Source: an uncultured Clostridia bacterium
GTDB lineage: Bacteria; Bacillota; Clostridia; Christensenellales; DTU072
Assembly (NCBI GenBank): GCA_944362765.1
Contig: CALVTP010000003.1
Span: 19,473-83,472 of the forward strand
Reading direction: 5' to 3'
Length of the DNA stretch: 64,000 nucleotides
The notes under the pieces are model-generated. The model was not told the origin of the DNA. It was given only the letters and a program-made list of their open reading frames with translations, and did not search any database. The position numbers and the translations under genes were made by a program. Below are positions 51,894 through 60,832 of this stretch, in pieces (positions within the stretch are counted from its first letter, which is position 1; each line of letters opens with the position of its first letter).

Positions 51894-52993
51894 TTTTAAC
51901 TTCGCTGTTTGTTTTTCTGATATTGGCTTTGACGCCCGGAATCCACCCGAAAACGGGCTCGGTTTCCGTGGCGGACGCTTCTGGCGGGAGCGGCTATGCC
52001 GTGATAGAAGTTTCTTCGGGGCGTCTTCTGAATGGTTCGAACGAAAACCTGCGTCTTCCTATGGCGTCGACGACAAAGGCGATGACGGCTCTGGTCGTTT
52101 TGGAAAACGCTTCGCTAACCGATATCGTAGAGATTCCGCCGGCTGCGGTGGGTATAGAAGGAAGCTCGGTGTATCTGAAAAAAGGGGAGCGTTTTACGGT
52201 CGAGGAACTGTTGTACGCGCTGATGCTTCGCTCGGGAAACGACGCCGCCGTGGCGCTTGCCGTGCACACCTCGGGTTCCGTCGAAGAATTCGTCCGGAAA
52301 ATGAACGAAAGGGCGGCTTTAATGGGGTTAAAGGACACTAAGTTTGTAAATCCGCACGGGCTGCACGACGAAAATCACTATACCACGGCGTACGAGCTGG
52401 CGCTTATTGCGGCGGAGGGACTCAAAAATCCTCACTTCAAACGCATCGTTTCGACGAAAAATATCGTTATCGACGGAGAGGGTCACGAAAAGCGGTATTT
52501 TGCGAACAAGAACAAAATACTTTATAATTACGAGGGCGCGACGGGAGTAAAAACCGGTTTCACGCGCGATTCGGGGCGCTGTCTAATCGCTTCGGCAGAA
52601 AGAAACGGCATGGAAGTAGTGGCGGTTGCGCTCAACTATTACGACTACTTCGAATTGACGGCGAGGCTGATGGATGAGGCGTTCGGAAACTTCGAGATGA
52701 AGGAGGTAGTCTCTCCCGAAACGGTGTATAAAAAGGTACCCGTGAGAGGCAACAGAAAGATAAAGGAAGCCGAGCTTCGAGCGGAGTTTTCAAGGAAGTA
52801 CCCGCTGAAAAAGGACGGTTCGGAGATGGTTGAAACGGTGGTGGAGGCGGTAGATTCGATACGTGCTCCGCACTCTTCCGGCGATGATGTGGGGTCGGTC
52901 AAGGTTTTTAAGGATAACCGCTTGATTTTCGAAGAGAAATTATATACTATAGATATAGCAAAACGCGGAATATTTCCGCTGTTTGATAAATAA
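51839..52993 (+). CDS. dacB: D-alanyl-D-alanine carboxypeptidase DacB-like (PBP5 family, S11)
   Basis: A 384-residue carboxypeptidase with an N-terminal membrane/signal segment (about 15-33). The active-site motifs are STTK (catalytic Ser77), SGN (in MLRSGNDAAVAL) and KTG (in GVKTGFTRDSGR). The C-terminus is a short beta region. Position between scpAB and rluB corresponds to Bacillus dacB, which modifies spore cortex. It is the second S11 enzyme in the window. The longest frame starts at GTG 51809. ATG 51839 with GGAGGG about ten bases upstream is preferred. Confidence 0.87.
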   Translation: MVGNGAAIRQNFSEKVALVLTSLFVFLILALTPGIHPKTGSVSVADASGGSGYAVIEVSSGRLLNGSNENLRLPMASTTKAMTALVVLENASLTDIVEIPPAAVGIEGSSVYLKKGERFTVEELLYALMLRSGNDAAVALAVHTSGSVEEFVRKMNERAALMGLKDTKFVNPHGLHDENHYTTAYELALIAAEGLKNPHFKRIVSTKNIVIDGEGHEKRYFANKNKILYNYEGATGVKTGFTRDSGRCLIASAERNGMEVVAVALNYYDYFELTARLMDEAFGNFEMKEVVSPETVYKKVPVRGNRKIKEAELRAEFSRKYPLKKDGSEMVETVVEAVDSIRAPHSSGDDVGSVKVFKDNRLIFEEKLYTIDIAKRGIFPLFDK

Positions 52994-53014
52994 TCGAAAA
53001 TAACGGAGCAAACG

Positions 53015-53722
53015 GTGCGGATCAATAAATTTATTGCGGGAGCCGGCGTTTCGGGACGCCGCGAAGCGGACAGGCTGATAACCGAAGGCAGAGTGAAAGT
53101 AAACGGCAAACTCGTTTCGGAGCCGGGACTCGACGTCGACGAGTTCAACGACGCCGTTTATGTTGACGGGGTCAGAATCGACCCCGTCCGCCGCGAAGTT
53201 TACATAATGCTGAATAAACCCAAGGGCTGCATAACCTCCGTCAAGGACGACAAGGGCAGAAAGACGGTTATGGACTACGTGGAATGCGGTAAAAGGGTCT
53301 TTCCCGTGGGGAGGCTCGACTACGATTCCGAAGGCTTGGTTATTCTGACCAACGACGGCGACCTTGCATACAACCTGACGGCTTCCAAAAACAACGTTCC
53401 GAAAAGTTACATAGTCAAAGCAGAAGGCAAAGTCAAAGAGGAAGATCTCAAAAAACTGCGTTCCGGTATAGCTCTGGACGGCGTCCTTACCAAGCCCGCA
53501 AAAGTCACTCTTATATCCTTTGAAAACGGCATTTCCCGACTTGAAATGACGATAACCGAGGGGCGTAACAGGCAAATCCGCCGTATGTTTGCGGCGCTGG
53601 GTCTCAATGTCGTGTTTCTGAAACGCTCCGAGATTGCGGGCGTGCGTCTCGGAGGTCTTGCGCGCGGCGCCTGGCGTTATCTTACGCCGAAGGAAGTCAA
53701 AAAGCTGAAGGAGTCATTTTAA
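53015..53722 (+). CDS. rluB: 23S rRNA pseudouridine synthase RluB-like (RsuA family)
   Basis: A 235-residue protein with an N-terminal S4 domain (MRINKFIAGAGVSGRREADRLITEGRVKVNG) and the RsuA/RluB catalytic domain (VGRLDYDSEGLVILTNDGD, with the catalytic Asp in GRLD). It modifies 23S rRNA near the peptidyl transferase centre in characterised relatives. The start is GTG 53015. The dacB-rluB neighbourhood matches Bacillus. Confidence 0.9.
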   Translation: MRINKFIAGAGVSGRREADRLITEGRVKVNGKLVSEPGLDVDEFNDAVYVDGVRIDPVRREVYIMLNKPKGCITSVKDDKGRKTVMDYVECGKRVFPVGRLDYDSEGLVILTNDGDLAYNLTASKNNVPKSYIVKAEGKVKEEDLKKLRSGIALDGVLTKPAKVTLISFENGISRLEMTITEGRNRQIRRMFAALGLNVVFLKRSEIAGVRLGGLARGAWRYLTPKEVKKLKESF

Positions 53723-54475
53723 ATGCGTATTTTATTGGTCAACGACGACGGCTACGCCTCTTACGGTATCAGGCGGCTTGCGGAAAGGCTTGCCGAAAAG
53801 CACGACGTCACCGTCATCGCTCCCGTCAGATGCAATTCGGGCATGGCGCATGCGATGACCTTCGGGAAACCGATATTTCTGAAAAGAATCGAAAATTATC
53901 CTACCGAATGTTATTCGTTGACGGGAACTCCCGCCGACTGCGTCAAGCTGGGGCTGGAGTATTTAAAGGAGCGCCCCGAATTGGTGATCTCGGGCGTCAA
54001 CACCGAACCGAATATCGGGACTACCGTCGTCTATTCGGGAACCGCCGCAGCCGCGATGGAGGCGGCTTTGGACGGGGTAAAGGCGATGGCTGTTTCCGCT
54101 AATCCCGAAACGGAGTCCGATTTTGACGGAGTTATAGAGTTTTTCCTCGCCCACTTCGAGATGTATCTCGGGATGTGTTCCGAAAAGTACGCCCTGAATA
54201 TCAACATAAATAACCACAGGATCGGCAATAAAGCCCATAAAATCGTGGCTCTCGGAAGACGTCTCTTTACCGATATTTACCTTGTCGGCGACGTCGACGA
54301 AAAAGGAGTTCCGCATACGCTCGTCGGCAATCCGCTGGAAGTCGAAAACGATGTTGAATCCGACGTTTACGCCTATTCCGAAGGATATGCGACGATAACG
54401 CCGCTGAGTTCCGACCACACCGATTTCGTTTCGCTGGAAGCGTTGAAAACCGACTTTTCCGAGGGGCTCGGATGA
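53723..54475 (+). CDS. surE: 5'/3'-nucleotidase SurE
   Basis: A 250-residue SurE family phosphatase. It has the metal-binding start LLVNDDGYASYGIRRLAE, the segment TPADCVKLGLEYL, and SGVNTEPNIGTTVVYSGTAAAAMEA. SurE removes phosphate from nucleoside monophosphates and has been linked to stationary-phase survival. It starts directly after the rluB stop (GGAG in the rluB end) and overlaps the next gene by four bases. Confidence 0.94.
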   Translation: MRILLVNDDGYASYGIRRLAERLAEKHDVTVIAPVRCNSGMAHAMTFGKPIFLKRIENYPTECYSLTGTPADCVKLGLEYLKERPELVISGVNTEPNIGTTVVYSGTAAAAMEAALDGVKAMAVSANPETESDFDGVIEFFLAHFEMYLGMCSEKYALNININNHRIGNKAHKIVALGRRLFTDIYLVGDVDEKGVPHTLVGNPLEVENDVESDVYAYSEGYATITPLSSDHTDFVSLEALKTDFSEGLG

Positions 54476-55710
54476 AGGTAGTCGTCATAGGCGCGGGACC
54501 CGCCGGAGCAATGGCGGCAATAACGGCAGGCAGCGAGGGAGCGGAAGTCACTTTAATCGAGCGCAACGAAAAAATCGGGCGGAAACTCTATATTTCCGGG
54601 AAAGGGCGCTGTAACGTTACAAATTCCGCCGATTTCAGAGAGTTTACCGAAAATATCGTCAACAACCCGAAGTTCCTTTTCGGGGCGCTGAAAGCTTTCT
54701 CCAATGCCGATACCGAGGAATTTTTTACCTCCCGCGGCGTGCCGCTGAAAACCGAAAGAGGGGGAAGGATCTTCCCCGTTTCAGATCGTGCCTCAGACAT
54801 CGTCGACGCGCTTTACTTTGAATTGAAAAGACGCGGAGTCAAGCTTAAAACATCGGTAAAAGCGTTAAATTTCGTCGTAAAAGACGGGAAAATCGTCGCA
54901 TTAAAGACGACTTCCGGCTTAGAGGAAGCCGACAGGTTCATACTTTGCACGGGCGGGAAAAGTTATCCCGGGACGGGTTCGGACGGTTCGGGATATGCGC
55001 TTGCCGCCGCTGTAGGGCACAAGATAGTCGAACCGAAAGCGGCGCTTTCGGCGTTCGAAGTGACTGACGTCGGGACGCCCTTCGGTTCGTTTAAAGCCGC
55101 GGATTGTTCTCTTCCTGTCGGCGTTTCGCTGAAAAACATCGAGCTTACCGCCGTTTATGACGGAAAATCGCGCTCGGAATTCGGCGAAGCCCTCTTTACC
55201 GAGGACGGCATCTCGGGACCGGTGGCGCTGACCCTTTCTTCCTATTGCAACCGTGCAGAGAATATCCGGCTTATTCTGGATTTCAAGCCCGCTCTCGACG
55301 AAAAGACGCTGGACGGGCGGCTTCAGAGGGAACTTGTCTCCAACCGGCAGCTGAAAAATATGCTTCCCGCGCTTTTGCCGCAATCGGTGGCGGCATGGTT
55401 CGGAAGACTCATTCCGTTTTCGGAAAAGGCTTGTAACTCGGTGACGAGGGAGGAGAGGAAGAAGCTCCTTGAAATGTTGAAAAGAATAGAATTTTCCGCC
55501 GTTTTGAAGCCGATAGAGGAAGCCATAGTCACCTCGGGCGGAGTCGAAACCCGCGAGATAAACCCGAAGACGATGCAAAGTAAACTCCTTCCGAACCTTT
55601 ACTTTGCGGGAGAAGTCATAGACGTCGACGCATTGACGGGGGGATTCAATATACAGATAGCGCTTTCTACCGGGTATTGTGCGGGAAAGCACGCCTCGGA
55701 AAGCAAGTAA
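54472..55710 (+). CDS. HI0933/YhiN-family FAD-dependent oxidoreductase
   Basis: A 412-residue flavoprotein. The dinucleotide-binding motif VVIGAGPAGAMAAITAG is at the N-terminus, then SGKGRCNVTNSADF, CTGGKSYPGTGSDGSGY, and the C-terminal GGVETREINPKTMQSK and TGGFNIQIALSTGY. The family (HI0933, YhiN, BaiN-like) includes poorly characterised reductases, and its substrate here is unknown. The start overlaps surE (ATGA). Placement before cmk and ispH is common in Clostridia. Confidence 0.92.
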   Translation: MKVVVIGAGPAGAMAAITAGSEGAEVTLIERNEKIGRKLYISGKGRCNVTNSADFREFTENIVNNPKFLFGALKAFSNADTEEFFTSRGVPLKTERGGRIFPVSDRASDIVDALYFELKRRGVKLKTSVKALNFVVKDGKIVALKTTSGLEEADRFILCTGGKSYPGTGSDGSGYALAAAVGHKIVEPKAALSAFEVTDVGTPFGSFKAADCSLPVGVSLKNIELTAVYDGKSRSEFGEALFTEDGISGPVALTLSSYCNRAENIRLILDFKPALDEKTLDGRLQRELVSNRQLKNMLPALLPQSVAAWFGRLIPFSEKACNSVTREERKKLLEMLKRIEFSAVLKPIEEAIVTSGGVETREINPKTMQSKLLPNLYFAGEVIDVDALTGGFNIQIALSTGYCAGKHASESK

Positions 55711-55740
55711 ATCATATAAAGCCACGCAGGAGGAACGCGT

Positions 55741-56415
55741 ATGCCGCTGAATATCGCAATAGACGGCCCGTCCGGAGCCGGGAAATCGACCCTTGCCAAG
55801 CGCCTTGCAGAAGATTTGAAAATTCTCTACCTCGATACCGGCGCTATGTACAGGGGAATAGCTTATTTCGTCCTTGACAAAGGGGTCGACCCCGCCGACG
55901 CGGAAAAAGTGCTCCCCCTTCTTCCCGATATCGAAATGACTGTTTCCTACGACGAATCGAGCGGCGTTCAGCAAATCGTTATAAACGGCGTCAACGTCAC
56001 GCCGCACATAAGGGAGCACAGAATTTCCTTCGCCGCTTCGACGGTGTCAAAAATACCCGAAGTCAGACTGAAACTCGTCGAATTACAGAGAAAGATAGCT
56101 TCGGAAAGGGATTGCGTGCTGGACGGCAGGGATATCGGTTCTTACGTGCTGCCGAACGCTACGAGGAAAATTTACCTCGACGCCAAACCCGAAGTGAGGG
56201 CGGAGCGCCGCTTCAAGGAACTCTCCGAAAAGGGTGCGCTGAACGGCATGAGTTACGAAGACGTGCTTTCGGACGTCAACAAGCGCGATTATCAGGATAT
56301 GCACCGCGATTTTGCGCCGCTTGTCGTAGCCGACGGCGCTGTCGTCGTCGATACTTCGGAACTTAATGCCGAAGAAGTGCTGAAAAAGATAGAGGAGATA
56401 GTCGCTTGCAAATAG
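55741..56415 (+). CDS. cmk: Cytidylate kinase
   Basis: A 224-residue P-loop kinase. It has IAIDGPSGAGKSTLAKRLAE, LDTGAMYRGIAYF and LDGRDIGSYVLPNATRKIYLDA. It phosphorylates CMP and dCMP. The start ATG follows GGAGGAA. The stop lies ten bases inside the ispH-rpsA gene, the usual cmk-ispH-rpsA arrangement. Confidence 0.95.
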   Translation: MPLNIAIDGPSGAGKSTLAKRLAEDLKILYLDTGAMYRGIAYFVLDKGVDPADAEKVLPLLPDIEMTVSYDESSGVQQIVINGVNVTPHIREHRISFAASTVSKIPEVRLKLVELQRKIASERDCVLDGRDIGSYVLPNATRKIYLDAKPEVRAERRFKELSEKGALNGMSYEDVLSDVNKRDYQDMHRDFAPLVVADGAVVVDTSELNAEEVLKKIEEIVACK

Positions 56416-58784
56416 TCGTCACCCGCTATCCCGGGCTCTGCGAAATGGTGGAGCGCGCCATCGGAATCGCCGAAAAAGCCGCCGAGGAGTTTCCCGACAG
56501 GAAAGTTTATACCCTGGGGCGGCTTGCCAACAACGACCATGTGTCGGAGCGCCTCAAAAAGAGAGGAATCGAGGTGGCGGAAGACATCTCGGTACCCCGG
56601 GCGGGGGACGTCCTCGTGATAAGCGCGCACGGCGCCTCACCGGAAGTTTATTCGGAAGCCGCAAGTCGGGGAATAATCGTCCGCGACGCAACTTGTCCGA
56701 ACATAATAAATATACATAATTCCATTAAAAAATATGCTTCCGACGGTTTTTTCATACTGATTATAGGCGATAAAAACCACCGCGAAATAATAGGAGACGC
56801 CGGATATGCGGAGTCTTCGGCGGTCGCCGCGGACGCCGAGGAAGCGACAGAAATTCTGTCGCTTAAATCGCCTCCGAAGATACTTGTGCTGTTCCAGACC
56901 ACGTTCGGGTACGAAAAGTATATCGATATATCCGATAAGCTTAAAAAATTTGCGGAGAATTCCAAAAAATCGCTTGTCATATTAAAAAGCATTTGTTATA
57001 CTACAATAGAACGGCAGCGGGAAGCGGAGAAACTCTCTTCCGAAGCCGACTTCGTCATAGTCGTGGGTGACAGAGGGAGCTCCAACACTTCGAAATTATT
57101 GAAGATAGCGTCTGCTCACTCCGAAACGGCTCTCATTGAAAAAATCTCCGACTTAAAGTCGGTGACAATAAAAAACAATATCACAAAACTCGCGGTACTC
57201 GCGGGAGCGTCGACTCCGAAGGAGTTGACAATGGAGGTTATCTACACAATGGAACAAAACAACACGCCCGACGTCGCCATCGACGTCAACCCCACCGAAG
57301 TGACCGAAGAAAAGGTTGCCGAAACCGTCACAGAAGAAGTTAAAGCCGAAGAAACCGTAGTCGAAACCGCTAAGGAAGCGGAAAAAGAAGCTCCGGCGGA
57401 AGTCAAACCCGTCGAAAAGAAGAAAAAAGAGATTACGACTATGGAAGAGGCGATGAAGGCAGGCTTCGCGCCGAAGTCTTATCGTGAAAACCAGCGCGTC
57501 AAAGTTACCATCGAGTCCATCGATCAGACCGGCGTCAGCGTTTCGCTGAACCTCGGCGGCAAGAATGACGCAGGCTTCATCGCGGCGTCCGAAATGGAAC
57601 TTGACGGCAGCTTTGATCCCGCAAACTATGCTGTCGGAGAGACTTTGGAAGCTATCATAATTCCGAAAGCCGACTCCAAAGCCAAGACGATAAATCTTTC
57701 CAAGAAAAAATGCGACGAGATCCTCGTCGGAGACGCCGCCGCCCAGCACATTCTGAACGGCGAAGATTTCAAATTGAAGATTACCTCCGTAACCAAAGGC
57801 GGACTTTTAAGTAAAATAGGTTCCTATACCATTTTCGTTCCCGCCAGCCAGATCCGCATGGGATTTGTTAAGAATCTCGAGGACTACGTCGGCAAAGAGC
57901 TGCGTCTCAGAATGCTCCCGCCGAAAGAGGAAGAGGGCGGCAGAAAGCCCAACCCCAAACGCATAGTCGCTTCCCAGCGCGTCATTCTGGAAGAGGAGAA
58001 GGCGGAGCGCGAGGACGAGTTCTGGGCTAACGTCGTGCCCGGCGCCGTTGTCGAAGGCAAAGTCAAGAGATTTGCTCAAAAAGACGGCAAGTATTTCGGA
58101 ATTTTCGTTTCCGTATTCAATAAGGACTGCTTGTTGCATATCAGCGACCTCAGCTGGACTAAGGTCGAAGATCCTTCCGAAGTTCTGAAGCTGAACGAAA
58201 CTTACAACTTCCTGGTTTTGAAAGCCGACCGCGAAGCCGACAAAGTCTCCCTTGGCTATAAGCAGCTTCAAAAGACTCCGTACCAAATCGCCGCCGAGAA
58301 ATACCATGTCGGCGACGTCGTAAAAGGTACCGTCGCGCGCATCAAGGATTTCGGAGCCTTCATTTCGTTGGAGCCCGGTATCGACGGACTCGTTCACGTC
58401 AGCGAGATTTCGCATAATTATATAAAGAGTGCCGCCGACGCGTTGAAAGTGGGCGATGAAGTGGACGCCAAGATAATCAACTTCGATAAGGACAAGATAA
58501 CGCTCTCCATCAAGGCTTGCCAGGAACCCGAAGCTGTCGAAACCGTCGAGAAGAGCGACGAAGAGCGCGCTTCCGGTTCGAGAATCGCCAAATTCCACTC
58601 CCGCGCACAAGGCGCCGAGGATCAACCCAAGCGCCGCCGCCGCGACGAGGAACGCGACAACGAAGTCCACGAGTATTACTCCTCCGGTTCGACCGGCGCA
58701 ACGCTTGCCGATCTCTTCAAGGGCATCGACCTTTCGAACTTCCCCGAGTCCAACGACGACAAGAAGGAAGAGGCAGACAAATAA
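56406..58784 (+). CDS. ispH-rpsA: IspH domain fused to ribosomal protein S1 (bifunctional HMBPP reductase / S1)
   Basis: A 792-residue fusion known from Clostridia. Residues 1-283 are IspH, the last MEP-pathway enzyme, with iron-sulfur ligands Cys12, Cys97 (DATCPN) and Cys197 (SICYTT). Also present are His75, His125, Glu127, SSN (225-227) and Ser269. Two conserved sites differ: the His equivalent to E. coli His41 is Asn42 (LANNDHV), and Gly14 is Met (CEMV). A Glu/Lys/Val-rich linker (about 285-345) leads to four S1 domains (about 361-435, 450-525, 545-625 and 635-705), then a charged tail. The start is TTG. In-frame ATG codons at 57231 and 57249, both with ribosome-binding-like sequences, could give free S1. 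Confidence 0.93.
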   Translation: MQIVVTRYPGLCEMVERAIGIAEKAAEEFPDRKVYTLGRLANNDHVSERLKKRGIEVAEDISVPRAGDVLVISAHGASPEVYSEAASRGIIVRDATCPNIINIHNSIKKYASDGFFILIIGDKNHREIIGDAGYAESSAVAADAEEATEILSLKSPPKILVLFQTTFGYEKYIDISDKLKKFAENSKKSLVILKSICYTTIERQREAEKLSSEADFVIVVGDRGSSNTSKLLKIASAHSETALIEKISDLKSVTIKNNITKLAVLAGASTPKELTMEVIYTMEQNNTPDVAIDVNPTEVTEEKVAETVTEEVKAEETVVETAKEAEKEAPAEVKPVEKKKKEITTMEEAMKAGFAPKSYRENQRVKVTIESIDQTGVSVSLNLGGKNDAGFIAASEMELDGSFDPANYAVGETLEAIIIPKADSKAKTINLSKKKCDEILVGDAAAQHILNGEDFKLKITSVTKGGLLSKIGSYTIFVPASQIRMGFVKNLEDYVGKELRLRMLPPKEEEGGRKPNPKRIVASQRVILEEEKAEREDEFWANVVPGAVVEGKVKRFAQKDGKYFGIFVSVFNKDCLLHISDLSWTKVEDPSEVLKLNETYNFLVLKADREADKVSLGYKQLQKTPYQIAAEKYHVGDVVKGTVARIKDFGAFISLEPGIDGLVHVSEISHNYIKSAADALKVGDEVDAKIINFDKDKITLSIKACQEPEAVETVEKSDEERASGSRIAKFHSRAQGAEDQPKRRRRDEERDNEVHEYYSSGSTGATLADLFKGIDLSNFPESNDDKKEEADK

Positions 58785-58799
58785 TTCAGTACTCGCTGA

Positions 58800-58830
58800 G
58801 GGCTGCCGTTAAAGGCAGCCCTTAATTTTA
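58800..58830 (+). terminator. Intrinsic terminator after ispH-rpsA
   Basis: GGGCTGCC (58800-58807), loop GTTAAA, GGCAGCCC (58814-58821), then TTAATTTTA. Confidence 0.82.
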
Positions 58831-58857
58831 TTTAAAATATTTAAGATATATAAATTT

Positions 58858-60297
58858 ATGGATTACTGTGTCTATAATAATCCGCTTGTAACAAGGTACG
58901 CAACGCGCGAAATGAGCGCTGTTTTTTCGGAGCAGCACAGAATAGGGCTGTTCAGAAGGCTTTGGCTGGCGCTTGCCAAGGGCGAAAAGGAACTCGGACT
59001 GAATATCACCGACGAACAGATTGCGGAGTTGGAAGCTCATCTCGACGACATCGACTTTAAGCTTGCCGGAGAGCGCGAAAGACTCGTCCGCCACGACGTC
59101 ATGGCGCATGTTTATACTTACGGCGTCGCCTGTCCCAAGGCAGCTCCCATTATACATTTAGGCGCAACCAGCTGCTACGTTACCGATAACGCGGATATTA
59201 TTATTTACAAGGAAGGGTTGGAGCTCGTCCGTGATAAATTGGTGGCTACGATGGCGCGCCTGAAGGAGTTCGCAAAAAAGTATAGAAAGACTCCCACATT
59301 GGGCTTTACTCACTTGCAGGCGGCGCAGCTTGTCACGGTAGGGAAGCGCGCGGCGCTGTGGCTTGAAGATCTCCTCCTGGACTATGAAAACCTCAGCCAC
59401 GTCATTTCGGAACTTGTCATGCGAGGCGTCAAGGGCACTACGGGCACGCAGGCAAGCTTTTTATCTCTCTTCGACGGTGACCACAACAAGGTAAAACTGC
59501 TTGACGAATATGTCGTAAAATCCTTTGGATTCAAGCGTTCCATACCTGTTTCCGGACAAACTTATACCAGAAAAATTGACTATTTTATTCTTTCCGCACT
59601 CTCCGGAGTGGCACAAAGCGCCTATAAATTCGCTCAGGACATACGGCTGCTGCAAAGCCGCAAGGAAATGGAAGAGCCCTTCAACGAAAAGCAAATCGGC
59701 TCTTCGGCGATGGCTTACAAAAGGAATCCGATGCGTTCCGAGCGCATTTGTGCGCTCAGCCGCTACCTCGAATCGCTCCCGTTAAACGCCGCGCATACCG
59801 CTTCCGTACAGGGCTTCGAGAGGACGTTGGACGACTCCGCCAACCGCCGCATAGTCATGGGCGAAGCCTTCCTTGCAGCCGACGGCATCCTGGAACTGAT
59901 GATGAACGTCACCAACGGACTTGTGGTCTATGAAAAGGTCATCGAGCGGCACATTGCCGAGGAAATACCATTTATGGCGACGGAAACCATATTGATGGAG
60001 TGCGTCAAAGCGGGCGGAAACAGGCAGGAGCTCCACGAAAAAATCCGCGTGCATTCGATGGCTGCGGAAAAGAACTCCCGCTCCACCGGAAAGCCGAACG
60101 ACCTTATAAAGAGACTGCAGCAGGATCCCGCGTTCTCGGCGGTCAAGGACTTCAAAAAATTATTGAATCCCAAGCTGTTTATCGGCAGAGCCCCCGAACA
60201 GGTTTCCGAATTCTTGTCCAAGCACATCGATCCCGTTCTGAAAAAGCATTCCGACGCAGTTGCTAAATACGTTACAGGCGGAGATATTAAATGCTGA
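58858..60297 (+). CDS. purB: Adenylosuccinate lyase
   Basis: A 479-residue fumarase-superfamily lyase. It begins YNNPLVTRYATREMSAVFS, contains the catalytic-loop signature GSSAMAYKRNPMRSERI, and has the long helical core of PurB. It acts twice in purine synthesis, on SAICAR and on adenylosuccinate. The ATG has no ribosome-binding site. TATATA/TATAAA elements (58847-58854) lie three to five bases before it, with only a weak -35, so the message may be leaderless. It stands alone between a terminator and the AT-rich island. Confidence 0.94.
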   Translation: MDYCVYNNPLVTRYATREMSAVFSEQHRIGLFRRLWLALAKGEKELGLNITDEQIAELEAHLDDIDFKLAGERERLVRHDVMAHVYTYGVACPKAAPIIHLGATSCYVTDNADIIIYKEGLELVRDKLVATMARLKEFAKKYRKTPTLGFTHLQAAQLVTVGKRAALWLEDLLLDYENLSHVISELVMRGVKGTTGTQASFLSLFDGDHNKVKLLDEYVVKSFGFKRSIPVSGQTYTRKIDYFILSALSGVAQSAYKFAQDIRLLQSRKEMEEPFNEKQIGSSAMAYKRNPMRSERICALSRYLESLPLNAAHTASVQGFERTLDDSANRRIVMGEAFLAADGILELMMNVTNGLVVYEKVIERHIAEEIPFMATETILMECVKAGGNRQELHEKIRVHSMAAEKNSRSTGKPNDLIKRLQQDPAFSAVKDFKKLLNPKLFIGRAPEQVSEFLSKHIDPVLKKHSDAVAKYVTGGDIKC

Positions 60298-60370
60298 AAG
60301 TTTAGATTGATAAGCGGTTGATATTCGTAATATACAAAACGATACTTATCAAAAAATCAAATTTTAATAT

Positions 60371-60411
60371 GATAAAAAGGGCACATATAAGGGCGTTGCT
60401 CTTAGGGATTT
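60371..60411 (+). repeat. Left inverted repeat of the island
   Basis: It reads ATAAAAAGGGCACAT, then TAAGGGCGTT, then TAGGGATTT. About 36 of 42 aligned positions match the reverse complement of the right copy, with one 1-nt gap and a variable 5-nt stretch before TAGGGATTT. Confidence 0.8.
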
Positions 60412-60424
60412 AAATTAAAAAGTT

Positions 60425-60453
60425 AAAAAGCAAACCAATTCGGTTTGCTTTTT
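60425..60453. terminator. Bidirectional terminator at the left end of the island
   Basis: AAAAAGCAAACC (60425-60436), loop AATTC, GGTTTGCTTTTT (60442-60453). The 12-bp stem has A- and T-runs on both sides, so it can stop transcripts from purB and from the leftward island genes. Confidence 0.88.
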
Positions 60454-60454
60454 C

Positions 60455-60619
60455 TTATTGTTCTTGAATATCGTAAAACTTGTATGAGCCCACTCTAATT
60501 TTCCCTTGAGCGATATTTACAGCTACCTCTCTTGAGCCTCTTACGGTTTCGGAATAAGCGACGATTCCACAGCGGTATTGCGTTTCTGTATGATAATACT
60601 TAATTATAAACGTCTTCAT
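60455..60619 (-). CDS. Small hypothetical protein (54 residues)
   Basis: From ATG 60619 (MKTFIIKYYHTETQYRCGIV at the start, ending YKFYDIQEQ). AAAGGA lies about nine bases before the ATG. The frame is open further upstream, but that part overlaps the neighbouring gene. The product looks like a small beta-sheet protein. No family is recognised. It begins two bases beyond the stop of the Cys-rich gene and is likely co-transcribed, ending at the left terminator. Confidence 0.55.
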   Translation of the reverse strand: MKTFIIKYYHTETQYRCGIVAYSETVRGSREVAVNIAQGKIRVGSYKFYDIQEQ

Positions 60620-60621
60620 CT

Positions 60622-60813
60622 TTAATTTTTCCTTTCTTCCCATTTTGAACAAGCGGAAGTCATAGCAGGGTTTATATTTCCATTTCCGCGCGCTCCGATT
60701 TGACACGTATGCGAACCGTTTTCGTATTCTACAATACTTCCTTTTAGCGTTGCTTTTCCTCCGAAATGTTTACAGGTGCAACAATACTTACTGTTTTTTG
60801 AAATTGTACTCAT
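60622..60813 (-). CDS. Small Cys-rich, probably metal-binding protein (63 residues)
   Basis: A 63-residue protein with AAGGAG before its ATG. It has CCTCKHFGG near the N-terminus and later Cys37 and Cys54, the latter within INPAMTSACSKWE. The spacing resembles a small zinc-binding fold. The C-terminal pattern NP-x-Cys-x-Lys-Trp recurs in the frameshifted gene immediately upstream, so the two appear to be paralogues. Function is unknown. Confidence 0.6.
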   Translation of the reverse strand: MSTISKNSKYCCTCKHFGGKATLKGSIVEYENGSHTCQIGARGNGNINPAMTSACSKWEERKN

Positions 60814-60832
60814 ATATATTCTCCTTTGAATT

